From positions 1-54,781 of the forward strand of contig VGJC01000004.1 of assembly GCA_016867635.1 (NCBI GenBank): a stretch of DNA of 54,781 bases, written 5' to 3'. This DNA is from Candidatus Aminicenantota bacterium (GTDB lineage: Bacteria; Acidobacteriota; Aminicenantia; Aminicenantales; Saccharicenantaceae). The translations under genes were made by a program, and so were the position numbers. The notes below the pieces were generated by a model. The model saw only the letters and a list, made by a program, of their open reading frames with translations, was not told the DNA's origin and made no database searches. Shown here in pieces: positions 1 to 7,845 of the stretch; the stretch's first letter is position 1; each line of letters starts with the position of its first letter.

Positions 1-2
1 AT

Positions 3-428
3 TTCCGCAAGGCCCTGGAGATCGCCCCGAACGACCTGGAGGCCCTTCTCGGGATCGAAAGATGCTACGAGCGCCTGAGCGACGGTCCGAAGGCGGCCGA
101 GGCCCGCCGGACGATCGGGACCCTTCTGTCGCCCGCCATTGTGGAACTCGATCCAAAACCCATCGAAAAGGGGGGGGCGAGAACGGTCGAGCTCGTCCTC
201 GACGGCCGGCCGCGGGCCTTGCGGATCGAATTCGAGTCCCCCGGAGCCGGGGCCCGTCCCTTGGTCGCCGTGGTCTTCAACGGCCGTGTCGTCCGGGAGG
301 GGTTCCTGGAAGAGGGCGCCCTGGCCTTCCCGGCGTCGCCCCGGGTGGGACCGAATTCCATCGAGATCGCCGCCGTCGGGGAGGCCCTCAGTCCGCTCAG
401 GATCGTTCTGAGCGAGGTCTCCCGCTAG
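3..428 (+). CDS. TPR-repeat protein, C-terminal part (5' end outside window)
   Basis: The reading frame is open from the window edge and ends at TAG 426-428. The first visible residues (FRKALEIAPNDLEALLGIER) have the spacing of a tetratricopeptide repeat, with Ala and Pro at the usual turn positions. About 95 residues follow that look like a small beta-rich domain, with alternating hydrophobic residues and no motif I recognise. The ORF track starts this frame at an internal ATG (141), but the TPR residues upstream show that the real protein begins before base 1. TPR proteins act as scaffolds, so the role here is unknown. The next gene has its own promoter, so this is probably the last gene of the preceding operon. 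Confidence 0.75.
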   Translation, partial: FRKALEIAPNDLEALLGIERCYERLSDGPKAAEARRTIGTLLSPAIVELDPKPIEKGGARTVELVLDGRPRALRIEFESPGAGARPLVAVVFNGRVVREGFLEEGALAFPASPRVGPNSIEIAAVGEALSPLRIVLSEVSR

Positions 429-515
429 ACGAACCTGGTTTTATTCATATTATTGAAAATAAATTTGATAGGCGCGCAATTCGAAGGTCTTCAAAGCGCC
501 CCGCCGGGGAAGTGC

Positions 516-545
516 TTGACAATCCTCAAGGCAGGCGCATATCAT
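516..545 (+). promoter_or_regulatory. sigma-70 type promoter for the carboxypeptidase-regulatory-like gene
   Basis: TTGACA (516-521), an 18-bp spacer, then TATCAT (540-545). The predicted start near 552 leaves a short leader that contains AAGGAGG at 556-562, five bases before the ATG at 568. The upstream gap 429-515 is AT-rich for this genome (436-475) but shows no terminator hairpin. Confidence 0.7.
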
Positions 546-567
546 TAAGGCGGCTAAGGAGGCGTCT

Positions 568-1356
568 ATGAACAAAGATGCCAAAGTATCTCTTGGAGGA
601 GCGGTCTGTCTGGCCCTGATCCTCATTCTGTCCCCGCCGGCGGCGGTCTCCCAGACGCCCGCCAAGGGGAACCTGATCGGCTTCGTTTTCGAGGGGGACG
701 GATCGACCCCTGTTCCGGGGGCGGTCGTCTTCATCAAGAACGTGACCACGGGGAGCGTTGAGGAGAGCTCCGTCTCCGACGCTCTGGGCATTTTCAAGGC
801 CGAAGGTCTCGAGGCCGGGCTCTACGCCCTCGGCGTGAGCTCCGAACGGGGCCGCTACAATTCGCAGGATTTCTTCGGCGTCAAGCCCGGCGAGACCGCC
901 AAGATCTCGATCGCCCTCAGCCCGTATGAGACGGAGGCCGTCGCCGCGGCCGCCGCGGCCGTCATCCAGGAGCAGAGGGACAAGGGAGAAGCGTTCATCG
1001 GGCGCGTCTCCCGATACCTTGCCCAGACCAAACAAGTGGAGGTCGAGATAGAGATCGGCTTGCTTCAGTCGACGGACCGGCTCCACATCAAGGGCGACGT
1101 CACGGATCACTACTTGGACGTCCGGGGCCTCACGGCCTACGGCGCCAAGGCCAAGCGCGTCCTGTCGGGCCAGACGGCCCTGCTCGCCTCGTCGAAGGCC
1201 TGCGTGCCCGGAGATTTCGTCTACGTCGTCTGCGCGCGGGGCATCCCGCCCTTCTTCCTCGCTCCCCTCGGTGTCGCCGCCATCGTGGCCGGGGCCGTCC
1301 CCTTGAGCGCGATCTACAAGGAAGAAGAGATCTCCACGTTCACGATCAAGAAATAG
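568..1356 (+). CDS. secreted protein with carboxypeptidase-regulatory-like domain
   Basis: 262 residues. A signal peptide (residues 1-29, ending around AAVSQT) is followed by a beta-sandwich of the carboxypeptidase-regulatory-like type (about 33-115). This is shown by GxVFEGDGSTPVPGAVVF, then SDALGIFKAEGLEAGLY and an ALSPYE ending. Such domains usually sit at the N-terminus of exported or outer-membrane proteins and act in binding or as structural modules, not as enzymes. The central part (120-205) is charged and has no recognised motif. Residues 228-250 form a hydrophobic Ala/Val/Pro-rich stretch that may be a C-terminal membrane anchor. The start is fixed by AAGGAGG five bases upstream. The next ORF begins 47 bases downstream and may be co-transcribed. 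Confidence 0.8.
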   Translation: MNKDAKVSLGGAVCLALILILSPPAAVSQTPAKGNLIGFVFEGDGSTPVPGAVVFIKNVTTGSVEESSVSDALGIFKAEGLEAGLYALGVSSERGRYNSQDFFGVKPGETAKISIALSPYETEAVAAAAAAVIQEQRDKGEAFIGRVSRYLAQTKQVEVEIEIGLLQSTDRLHIKGDVTDHYLDVRGLTAYGAKAKRVLSGQTALLASSKACVPGDFVYVVCARGIPPFFLAPLGVAAIVAGAVPLSAIYKEEEISTFTIKK

Positions 1357-1403
1357 CCGGGCCGCGTCCCGCTCCTCGGCCCGCTCCTGATTGGGCTCCC
1401 GAA

Positions 1404-2579
1404 GTGCGTTCCTCCGACGTCAACCGTCTTCTCGTGCTCGCTTCCCGCCTCGACCCCGGGCCGGAAGCGCTCCGTGAAACGGCGGCTATCCTCGGCCGCG
1501 GACCGGATTGGGACCGGCTTCGCGCCCGGGCGAACGAAGAAGGCGCGCTTCCGCTGCTCTATCGCAACCTCCAGGCGTCCGGGGACGCCGTGCCCGCGGC
1601 GGCCCTGGACGGGCTGCGGGCCGGATACCTCTTGAATCTGGCCCGCAATTCCCGGATCTACAGGGGCCTCGAGCCGTTCCTGGAGGCCGTCCGAAGGCAG
1701 GACCTCAGAGCCGCCCTGACCAAGGGCAGCCGGCTGGCCCTGACCCTCTATCCCGACATCGCCCTCCGGCCGTTCTGGGACGTGGACGTCGTCGTCCACC
1801 CCGCGGATTGGCCGGCCGTGAGAACGGTTATCGCGGAGCTCGGTTACCTGGAAGCCTCGGGCGACGCCCGTCTTTTCGACCCCGAAGACGCGACCCTCCA
1901 TTGGGCGTATTCCCCCTACTTCAAAAAGGACGGGATCTTCCTGGAGATCCACTTCAATTTTCCGGGCCTTCACTTCCCGCGGCCGACGCCCGAGGACGTG
2001 TGGACGTCGACCCGGCGAGCGCCCGTCGGGCAGACCGAGGCTCTCGTCCTTTCGCCCGAGCACGAGTTCTGCCATCTCTGCCTCCACGCCCAACAGCATT
2101 CCTATCATAAGCTCCTCTGGCTGACGGATATCGCCGAGCTGGCCGTGCAGGAAGGACTGGATTGGGACCGGATCCGGGCGGTCTGTCGCGCGTCCGGGAC
2201 CGGCGCGCCCGTGTTCCACGCCCTCCGCCTGGTCAACGCGCTCTGGCCGGGGACCTTGCCGGGCGGCCTCATCGATGGGTTCCGGCCTGGCCCCGGGCCG
2301 CGGGCCGGGCTTCGTTTCCTCTGGCCCGAGAGAGCCGTGGCCGGACGGACCTTGTCGTTCGCCTGGCCCTATTACATGCCTTCCCTGTTTTCCCTGTGGG
2401 AGCGCAAGGACCCCGTATTGGCCTGGCGCACCCTGTCGGGAATTCTCTTTCCTCCCCGGGCCTGGATGGCCCAATTCCCCGACGCGACAGGACGCTTCCC
2501 GGGCGTTTACGGCCGCTATGCCGGGCGGATCTTCCGGCCTCTATTCATGACCGTCAAGCGGATGGTGACCAAAATATGA
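1404..2579 (+). CDS. nucleotidyltransferase-like protein (NTP_transf_5 type)
   Basis: 391 residues from a GTG start; no Shine-Dalgarno sequence is obvious, so the start is uncertain. The sequence matches my memory of the uncharacterised nucleotidyltransferase family NTP_transf_5. A TKGSRLALTLYP segment (about 113-124) supplies the Gly-Ser of the nucleotidyltransferase fold, and RPFWDVDVVV (about 129-138) supplies the paired Asp residues. His-rich EHEFCHLCLHAQQHSYHK (about 217-234) is also typical of the family. No substrate has been established that I know of; members often lie next to ABC exporters and peptide- or polysaccharide-modifying genes. Its stop overlaps the ATG of the ABC ATPase (ATGA), so translation is probably coupled and the three genes likely work together. 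Confidence 0.7.
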   Translation: MRSSDVNRLLVLASRLDPGPEALRETAAILGRGPDWDRLRARANEEGALPLLYRNLQASGDAVPAAALDGLRAGYLLNLARNSRIYRGLEPFLEAVRRQDLRAALTKGSRLALTLYPDIALRPFWDVDVVVHPADWPAVRTVIAELGYLEASGDARLFDPEDATLHWAYSPYFKKDGIFLEIHFNFPGLHFPRPTPEDVWTSTRRAPVGQTEALVLSPEHEFCHLCLHAQQHSYHKLLWLTDIAELAVQEGLDWDRIRAVCRASGTGAPVFHALRLVNALWPGTLPGGLIDGFRPGPGPRAGLRFLWPERAVAGRTLSFAWPYYMPSLFSLWERKDPVLAWRTLSGILFPPRAWMAQFPDATGRFPGVYGRYAGRIFRPLFMTVKRMVTKI

Positions 2580-3418
2580 GCGGCGCGCCGGCGGTCCTGG
2601 CCGAGAGCCTCGTCAAGAGGTATCCGGTCCTCGGGGGGGTCCGGGATATCGTCCGCCGTCCCTTCCGGAAGCGGACGACAACGGCCCTGGACGGCTTGAG
2701 CCTTCAGGTCGGCCGGGGCCGCGCCTTCTGCCTCCTCGGTCCGAACGGGGCGGGGAAGACGACGTTGATCAAGGTCCTGACGACGCTCGTGCTTCCGGAC
2801 GGGGGCCGGGCGCTCGTCAACGGGCATGACGTCGTCCGGCGGCCCGGCCTCGTCAAAGACACCGTCGGCTACGCCATCAACGACGAGAGAAGCTTCTACT
2901 GGCGGCTGACCGGGCGCCAGAACCTGGAGTTTTTCGGGGCCCTGGTCGGGCTCCGCGGGCCCGGCCGGGATGCCAAGATCTCCGAGGTCCTGCGGCTGAC
3001 CGGGCTCGAGGCGGCCGCGGGCCTGAGATTCAACGCGTATTCCACGGGCATGCGACAGATGCTGGCTTTCGCCCGGGCCCTGCTGACCGACGCCGACCTT
3101 CTCTTCGTCGACGAGCCGACCCGCTCGCTCGATCCCCTGGCGGCCGACAAGGTCCGAACCTTTCTGCGGCGGGAGCTCGTGGACCGCAGGGGGAAGACGG
3201 TGTTTTGGGCGACCCACGATCTGGCCGAGGCCGCTTCCATGGCCCACGAGATCGCGGTCATCGACCGCGGCCGGGTCCGGCTCCAGGGGTCCCCGTCCGC
3301 CTTGGCGGGGGGGGCCGCAGGCACGCTGCGGGAGGTTTACGAAAGCGCCCTGGCCGCGGGACGCGGGGCGGACGAGGAAAGGAAGGCCCCGGTCCCGGAG
3401 CAAGGGGGCGGGCCGTGA
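2576..3418 (+). CDS. ABC transporter ATP-binding protein (ABC-2 exporter type)
   Basis: 280 residues from the ATG at 2576, which overlaps the upstream stop; the track ORF runs further upstream only because that frame is open. Walker A GPNGAGKT is at about 55-62, the signature is YSTGMRQM (about 155-162), Walker B is LLFVDEP (about 176-182), and the switch His is in WATHDL. A signature of the form YSxGMRQ in place of LSGGQ is normal for DrrA-like subunits of ABC-2 exporters. The protein should power the permease encoded immediately downstream (GTGA overlap). Substrate unknown; the neighbouring nucleotidyltransferase suggests export of a modified product, but that is inference. Confidence 0.9.
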   Translation: MSGAPAVLAESLVKRYPVLGGVRDIVRRPFRKRTTTALDGLSLQVGRGRAFCLLGPNGAGKTTLIKVLTTLVLPDGGRALVNGHDVVRRPGLVKDTVGYAINDERSFYWRLTGRQNLEFFGALVGLRGPGRDAKISEVLRLTGLEAAAGLRFNAYSTGMRQMLAFARALLTDADLLFVDEPTRSLDPLAADKVRTFLRRELVDRRGKTVFWATHDLAEAASMAHEIAVIDRGRVRLQGSPSALAGGAAGTLREVYESALAAGRGADEERKAPVPEQGGGP

Positions 3419-4245
3419 GCGGCGCGCGCAGGGCAGCCCGGTTCGCGGGAAAGCTCCTGGCCTTCCTCCGCCGGGACTTCCTCGAGGCCCTGACCTACAG
3501 GTTCACGTTCGTTTCCTCGCTCTTCGGCATCTTCCTGTCCTCGGCGACGTTCTATTTCGTCTCCCGGCTCGTCCCTCCGGGCGCGCCTTCGCTCGAGCCC
3601 TTCGGCGGCGACTTCTTCGCCTTCGCCGTCGTGGGCGTCGCTTTCTCGAGCCTGCTCGGCATCTTCCAGGAAGGCCTGCCCTCGGTCATCCGCGGGGCCC
3701 AGGTCACCGGGACGCTCGAAGCGCTCCTCGTGACCCGGACCTCCGTTCCCACGGTCCTTCTGGGATCGTCGCTGTATTCCCTTCTCTTCCAGGTGCTCCG
3801 GACCGGCCTCCACATCGGCTTGGCCGTGGCCGTCTTCGGCCTCGAGCTCGGGCGGGTCAACGTCCCGGGCCTTCTCTCCGTTCTCTTTCTGACGGCCCTC
3901 TGTTTTCTCAGCATCGGCGTCCTGTCGGCCAGCTTCATTCTCGTCTATAAGTCGGGCAACCCTTTCGGTTGGATCTTCGGCGGCGTCTCCGGGCTGCTCG
4001 GCGGGGTCGTTTTTCCGGTCTCTCTCCTTCCGGACTGGATCCGCTGGGTGTCGGCCCTGCTGCCTGTCACTCACGCGCTCAACGGGACGAGGAAGAGCCT
4101 GCTGGCCTCGGCGGCCTTGGCCGACATCCTGCCTTCGATCGCCGCGCTGGCGATGTTCGACGCCGTTCTGCTGCCCCTCAGCCTGATCGCGTTCCGGCTG
4201 GCCCTGCGCAAGGCCAAGAAAGACGGGACGCTGACCCACTACTGA
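3415..4245 (+). CDS. ABC-2 type transporter permease
   Basis: 276 residues from GTG 3415, whose last bases overlap the stop of the ATPase gene (GTGA). The track ORF begins earlier in a shadow frame. About six hydrophobic segments are visible, including LTYRFTFVSSLFGIFLSSATFYFVS near the N-terminus and LLGGVVFPVSLLPDWIRWVSALLPVTHAL near the C-terminus. The latter is the conserved Pro-containing stretch of the ABC-2 permease fold (xSGVFFPxxxLPxWLQxxSxxLPLTHAL). It would form the membrane channel for the adjacent ATPase. It is the last gene of the unit: the gap after it (4246-4379) contains a hairpin and the next gene is unrelated. Confidence 0.9.
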   Translation: MSGARRAARFAGKLLAFLRRDFLEALTYRFTFVSSLFGIFLSSATFYFVSRLVPPGAPSLEPFGGDFFAFAVVGVAFSSLLGIFQEGLPSVIRGAQVTGTLEALLVTRTSVPTVLLGSSLYSLLFQVLRTGLHIGLAVAVFGLELGRVNVPGLLSVLFLTALCFLSIGVLSASFILVYKSGNPFGWIFGGVSGLLGGVVFPVSLLPDWIRWVSALLPVTHALNGTRKSLLASAALADILPSIAALAMFDAVLLPLSLIAFRLALRKAKKDGTLTHY

Positions 4246-4291
4246 TCCCGCCCTCCTTTCCGGCCCTTTCGATCCCCACCCTTTTCTGTCG

Positions 4292-4321
4292 CCGGCGAAG
4301 TCCGCCGTGAGGCGGAGCCGG
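4292..4321. repeat. GC-rich bulged hairpin (REP-like or weak terminator)
   Basis: CCGGC-GAAG-TCCGCC-GTGA-GGCGGA-GCCGG folds into an 11-bp stem with a GNRA-type tetraloop (GTGA) and a four-base bulge on one side. No T-tract follows, so it is not a standard intrinsic terminator. Its position just after the ABC operon allows a role in 3'-end stability or as a dispersed palindromic repeat. Confidence 0.5.
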
Positions 4322-4379
4322 GCGCCGCCTCCTGTTCTCTTGAGCGTGATTCTGCTAACATGGAGACGGACTTTTCGAC

Positions 4380-4949
4380 ATGGCTAAAATAAATTCCCTG
4401 CTGACCGTCGCGGCCGTTCTCCTCTTCGTGCCCGCCCGGGGCGTCGAATTGGGCCCCGAGGTCCGGGCCAAGGCCGAAAAGGTCCAGGCCGCGCTCCGGA
4501 CGATCGAGACGGAGGCGCGAAGGATGAGCCCGGGTCAGAGGTCCATGACCTTCAGCGAAGCGGAGTTCAACGCCTGGATCGCGTTCCGCCTGGACGAGGA
4601 GAAAGAGCCCTACGTCAAGAGCGCCGAATTCAAGCTGCTGGCGGACGACAAGGTCGAAGGGCGGATCCTGCTAGTTCTGGGCCGGAGCCCGGCCGGCGGG
4701 CTTCTCTCCGAGCGCCAGGACCTCGTCTTCTCGGCCGGGTTCGAGGCCCGCGAAGGCCGCATCAGGATCGGCTTGGACAGCCTGTTCCTCGGCACCCAGA
4801 AGCTGTCCCCTTCGGTCATCGACCTCATCATCGGCGTCGTCTCCAGGCTTCAGGGAGCCGAGCCGACCAGCATTCGGGACTGGTACGACCTTCCCCCGGG
4901 CGTGGAGAAGCTGCGGACGCAGCCGGGCCGCCTCGTCGTGATCTATTGA
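4380..4949 (+). CDS. exported protein of unknown function
   Basis: 189 residues starting at ATG 4380. The N-terminus (MAKINSLLTVAAVLLFVPARGVE) looks like a cleavable signal peptide, so the protein is probably periplasmic. The mature part has a helical N-terminal stretch (KAEKVQAALRTIETEARR) followed by alternating polar and hydrophobic residues suggestive of a beta-sheet domain. A hydrophobic SVIDLIIGVV lies near residue 150. I recognise no family. It lies 22 bases before rsmD and may share its transcript, but nothing links the functions. No strong promoter is seen; TAACAT at 4356-4361 is a possible -10 without a good -35. Confidence 0.7.
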   Translation: MAKINSLLTVAAVLLFVPARGVELGPEVRAKAEKVQAALRTIETEARRMSPGQRSMTFSEAEFNAWIAFRLDEEKEPYVKSAEFKLLADDKVEGRILLVLGRSPAGGLLSERQDLVFSAGFEAREGRIRIGLDSLFLGTQKLSPSVIDLIIGVVSRLQGAEPTSIRDWYDLPPGVEKLRTQPGRLVVIY

Positions 4950-4971
4950 CAGCGGCAGGAGAGAGAACGGA

Positions 4972-5538
4972 ATGATCCGGGTCATCAGCGGCATCTACAA
5001 GGGCCGGCGGCTGAAGCTCGTGCCCAGCCTTTCGGTCCGGCCCATGCAGGACAAGGTCAAGGGGGCCCTGTTCAGCATCGTCCGGGACCGCCTCAAGGGC
5101 AGCGTCTGCCTCGACGGCTTCGCCGGCACGGGTTCTGTGGGGCTCGAGGCCCTCAGCCGGGGCGCGGAAAGGGTCGTCTTCGTCGACGAGTTCTTCCCGG
5201 CCGTCAAGGTCATCCGGGCCAACGTCGCCAAGTGCGAAGCCGAGGACAAGGCCGTCGTCCTGCACCGGGAGTTCAACCGGGCGGCGATCGACCTGGCCAA
5301 GAAGAACGTCCGGTTCGATCTCGTCTTCCTGGACCCCCCCTACAAGCTCCTCGAGGAGAGGAACCCTCTCAGGGTCCTTCGCAAAAGGGAGCTCCTCAAG
5401 CCGGGCGGGCTCATCGTCCTGCGCCATTATTACCGGGTCAAGCCGGCCGAGGGGGACTTCAAGCTCCGGCGCCGGGTGACCCTCGGCGACGACGTCCTGT
5501 CCTTTTACGGCGGGGAAGAGAACGAAGAGGAACTATGA
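4972..5538 (+). CDS. rsmD: 16S rRNA (guanine(966)-N2)-methyltransferase RsmD
   Basis: 188 residues, the usual RsmD length. RsmD transfers a methyl group from S-adenosylmethionine to N2 of G966 in 16S rRNA during 30S assembly. The opening [16 protein letters not shown] and the [15 protein letters not shown] segment are typical of the family. The SAM-binding motif I is [20 protein letters not shown] (about 45-64). The catalytic motif is LDPPY (about 120-124), as in N2-guanine methyltransferases. The AGAGA-rich region 8-16 bases upstream could serve as ribosome-binding site. The stop overlaps the next start (ATGA), so the following unknown gene is translationally coupled. Confidence 0.95.
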   Translation: MIRVISGIYKGRRLKLVPSLSVRPMQDKVKGALFSIVRDRLKGSVCLDGFAGTGSVGLEALSRGAERVVFVDEFFPAVKVIRANVAKCEAEDKAVVLHREFNRAAIDLAKKNVRFDLVFLDPPYKLLEERNPLRVLRKRELLKPGGLIVLRHYYRVKPAEGDFKLRRRVTLGDDVLSFYGGEENEEEL

Positions 5539-6407
5539 AGATAAAGAAAACGAAGGCCACCCCTTTATGGACCGAAGCCCCCCTGGTCGAAGAACGGGAG
5601 ATCTTTTCCGACCTGGCCGTCAAGAAAGGCAGCTCTCTTTTCCTGGGCCGCTACTCCATGAAGGAGGTCCTGGCGGTCCTCGACAAGAGAAGCTTCTTCA
5701 AGGAAGCCCGCAAGCGGTTCCTCTGGCCTCTGGCCTTCGAGCTCGACTCGTCGGAGTATCCCCTCCAAAGACTGCAGATCTTCCTCCGGGAAGCGAAGCC
5801 CGAGAACACGATCGTCGACATCAAGCTCAAGGAAGCCGAGTTCGTCCCGAAAGGCGCCCTGGAAGGCCTGCCGCCCATGCCGCCCCAAAAGGCTCTGGCT
5901 TTCGAATGGCTGACCCTCCAGAACCCGGTCCTGAAGTTCTCCGAGCACTTCACGCCCCTGCCGGGCCAGGCCCTTCCCGGCCTGAGCCTGGGCCCGAAAG
6001 TCCTCCATCTTTTCATGTACGTGGGCCGGGTCGCCCGCAAGGACTGTCTGCTGGCCTTCCCGGCCTATTTCCACAACGCCCTGCTCTTCTCGCGCTATTT
6101 CCGGTTCTGGAATCCGGGCAAGGAAGGGGAGGTCCTGGCCATCCGCGGCCTGTTCAGCCACTCGCCTCTCAAGCAGCTGGCCTGGGTCGTCCATCTGAAC
6201 TGCCTGAAAAAGGGGGACGGAACCCCCTACGAGTGGACGGCCGAGGAGCAGGTCCTGCCCTTGAGCCGGGCCCTCAAGGCGTATTTCGACTCGCGGGAGT
6301 ACCGGGACGCGGTCAAAACGGCCCGGAAGAACCAGGTGTTCACCGTGGACTGGGCGGAATTCGAACAGAAGTCCAAAGACATCCCGGCGCTTTGCGGCGG
6401 CCTTTGA
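5535..6407 (+). CDS. conserved-looking protein of unknown function
   Basis: 290 residues from ATG 5535, which overlaps the rsmD stop and is preceded by GAAGAGGAAC; the longer track ORF is the rsmD shadow frame. No signal peptide or membrane segment is seen, so it is probably cytoplasmic. Features include aromatic-rich stretches ([21 protein letters not shown] around 172-192) and a Pro-rich centre ([14 protein letters not shown]). I do not recognise a catalytic motif. The tight coupling to rsmD and position before rpmE-prfA-prmC hint at a link with translation, but that is only context. The 3' end carries the rpmE promoter. Confidence 0.7.
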   Translation: MKIKKTKATPLWTEAPLVEEREIFSDLAVKKGSSLFLGRYSMKEVLAVLDKRSFFKEARKRFLWPLAFELDSSEYPLQRLQIFLREAKPENTIVDIKLKEAEFVPKGALEGLPPMPPQKALAFEWLTLQNPVLKFSEHFTPLPGQALPGLSLGPKVLHLFMYVGRVARKDCLLAFPAYFHNALLFSRYFRFWNPGKEGEVLAIRGLFSHSPLKQLAWVVHLNCLKKGDGTPYEWTAEEQVLPLSRALKAYFDSREYRDAVKTARKNQVFTVDWAEFEQKSKDIPALCGGL

Positions 6408-6420
6408 AATCTGCTATAAT
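6392..6420 (+). promoter_or_regulatory. promoter for rpmE-prfA-prmC
   Basis: TTGCGG (6392-6397), a 17-bp spacer, then a perfect TATAAT (6415-6420), inside the last codons and just after the stop of the preceding gene. The predicted start is near 6427. AAGGAG at 6429-6434, nine bases before the rpmE ATG, is the ribosome-binding site. Confidence 0.7.
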
Positions 6421-6442
6421 CCCCGCTCAAGGAGATCGACCC

Positions 6443-6763
6443 ATGAAGAAAGACGTCCATCCCCAATACCAGGAATGCGTCGTGACCTGCGCCTGCGGGA
6501 GCACCTTCAAGACCCGCTCCACGAAGAAGGAGATCCGGGTCGAGATCTGCTCCCAGTGCCATCCCTTCTTCACCGGAAAACAGAAGTTCATCGACAGCGC
6601 GGGACGAGTCGAGAAGTTCAAGAAGAAATTCGGCGACGCCGAGGACATCAAGCGCGCCAAGGCCGCCGCGAAGGCCAAGCCCGCCAAAGCGGCCAAGCCT
6701 GTCAAGGCCGCCAAGACCGCGAAAGCCAAGAAGAGCCTCAAGACGCCCAAAAAATCCGCCTGA
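6443..6763 (+). CDS. rpmE: 50S ribosomal protein L31 with basic C-terminal tail
   Basis: 106 residues from ATG 6443. The first 70 match bacterial L31: [11 protein letters not shown], then [11 protein letters not shown] and [21 protein letters not shown]. The Cys pairs (CAC and CSQC) indicate the zinc-binding C+ form. L31 sits at the subunit interface of the ribosome. After the core comes an extension of about 35 residues made almost wholly of Lys, Ala and Pro ([20 protein letters not shown]), which is longer than the usual L31 tail and is probably unstructured and RNA-binding. The stop overlaps the prfA start (TGATG). Confidence 0.95.
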   Translation: MKKDVHPQYQECVVTCACGSTFKTRSTKKEIRVEICSQCHPFFTGKQKFIDSAGRVEKFKKKFGDAEDIKRAKAAAKAKPAKAAKPVKAAKTAKAKKSLKTPKKSA

Positions 6764-7845
6764 TGATCCGGGAACTGCAGGCGATCGAGGACAAATACCG
6801 CCGCCTGACGCTCTCGCTCGCCGACCCCGCCCTGGCCTCCGCCCCCCAGAAGATCCGCGAGCTGGCCAAGGAACGGTCCGAGCTGGAGCCCGTCGTCCGC
6901 AAGTTCGAGGATTACAAGAGAGCCCGCAAGGACCTGGCCGATGTCCGGCAGCTCGTCTCCGACCCCGGGATCGAACCCGACCTCCGCGGGATGGCCGAGA
7001 CCGAGGCCGAGAAGCTCGAGCAGCGGGAGCGGGCCCTCGAGTCCGAGCTGCGCACCATGCTCCTGCCCAAGGACCCCTACGACGACAAGAACGTCATCCT
7101 CGAGATCCGGGCCGGGGCCGGCGGGGACGAGGCCTCGCTCTTCGCCCAGGACCTGTTCCGCATGTACTCCCGGTTCGCCGAGAACAAGGGCTGGAAGTTC
7201 GAGGTCTTGGACACCAGCACCTCGCCCATCGGCGGGCTCAAGGAGGCCATCGGGAACATCCGGGGCAAGGGGGCCTATTCGATCCTGAAGTACGAGAGCG
7301 GCGTTCATCGCGTCCAGAGGGTCCCGAGGACGGAGGCCTCAGGGCGCATCCACACCTCGACCGCCACGGTGGCCGTCCTTCCGGAAGCCGACGACATCGA
7401 CGTCAAGCTCGATCCCAAGGACCTCAAGATCGAGGCCTTCGGCTCTTCGGGACCGGGCGGGCAGAGCGTCAACCGGAACTACACGGCCATCCGGGTCACG
7501 CACAAGCCCTCGGGCCTGGTCGTCTCCTGCCAGGACGAGAAATCCCAGCACCGGAACAAGGAAAAGGCGCTCCGGGTCCTGCGCTCCCGGCTCATGGATA
7601 TCGCCCAGAGGGAGCAGCATGACGCCATCGCCCAGAACCGCAGGTCCCAGGTCGGGACGGGGGAGAGGAGCGAGAAGATCCGGACCTACAATTTCCCCCA
7701 ATCCCGGATCACGGACCATCGCTTGAACGAGAACTTTCACAACGTCGAGGCCATCCTGGACGGGGAGATCGACGAGATCCTGGAAAAGCTCATCCGCCAG
7801 GCCCAGGCGCAGGCCCTCGGGAGCGCGTCCGGTGACCCCGGCTAA
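6763..7845 (+). CDS. prfA: peptide chain release factor 1
   Basis: 360 residues, the same length as the E. coli protein, from the ATG in the TGATG overlap with rpmE. RF1 reads UAA and UAG stop codons and triggers peptide release. The GGQ motif is present as GSSGPGGQSVNRN (about 232-234). It carries Ser after Gln where His is usual, as seen in some RF1 proteins. The stop-codon-reading tripeptide is PRT within VQRVPRTEASGRIH (PxT class, hence RF1, not RF2). The N-terminal coiled region and the C-terminal IRTYNFPQSRITDHR are also typical. The downstream prmC encodes the enzyme that methylates the GGQ glutamine. Confidence 0.97.
   Translation: MIRELQAIEDKYRRLTLSLADPALASAPQKIRELAKERSELEPVVRKFEDYKRARKDLADVRQLVSDPGIEPDLRGMAETEAEKLEQRERALESELRTMLLPKDPYDDKNVILEIRAGAGGDEASLFAQDLFRMYSRFAENKGWKFEVLDTSTSPIGGLKEAIGNIRGKGAYSILKYESGVHRVQRVPRTEASGRIHTSTATVAVLPEADDIDVKLDPKDLKIEAFGSSGPGGQSVNRNYTAIRVTHKPSGLVVSCQDEKSQHRNKEKALRVLRSRLMDIAQREQHDAIAQNRRSQVGTGERSEKIRTYNFPQSRITDHRLNENFHNVEAILDGEIDEILEKLIRQAQAQALGSASGDPG

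Noticed and set aside
6660-6760. Repetitive DNA in the rpmE tail, considered as a tandem repeat or CRISPR-like array
   Set aside because: It is coding sequence for a Lys/Ala tail without regular spacers. No CRISPR array was seen anywhere in the window.
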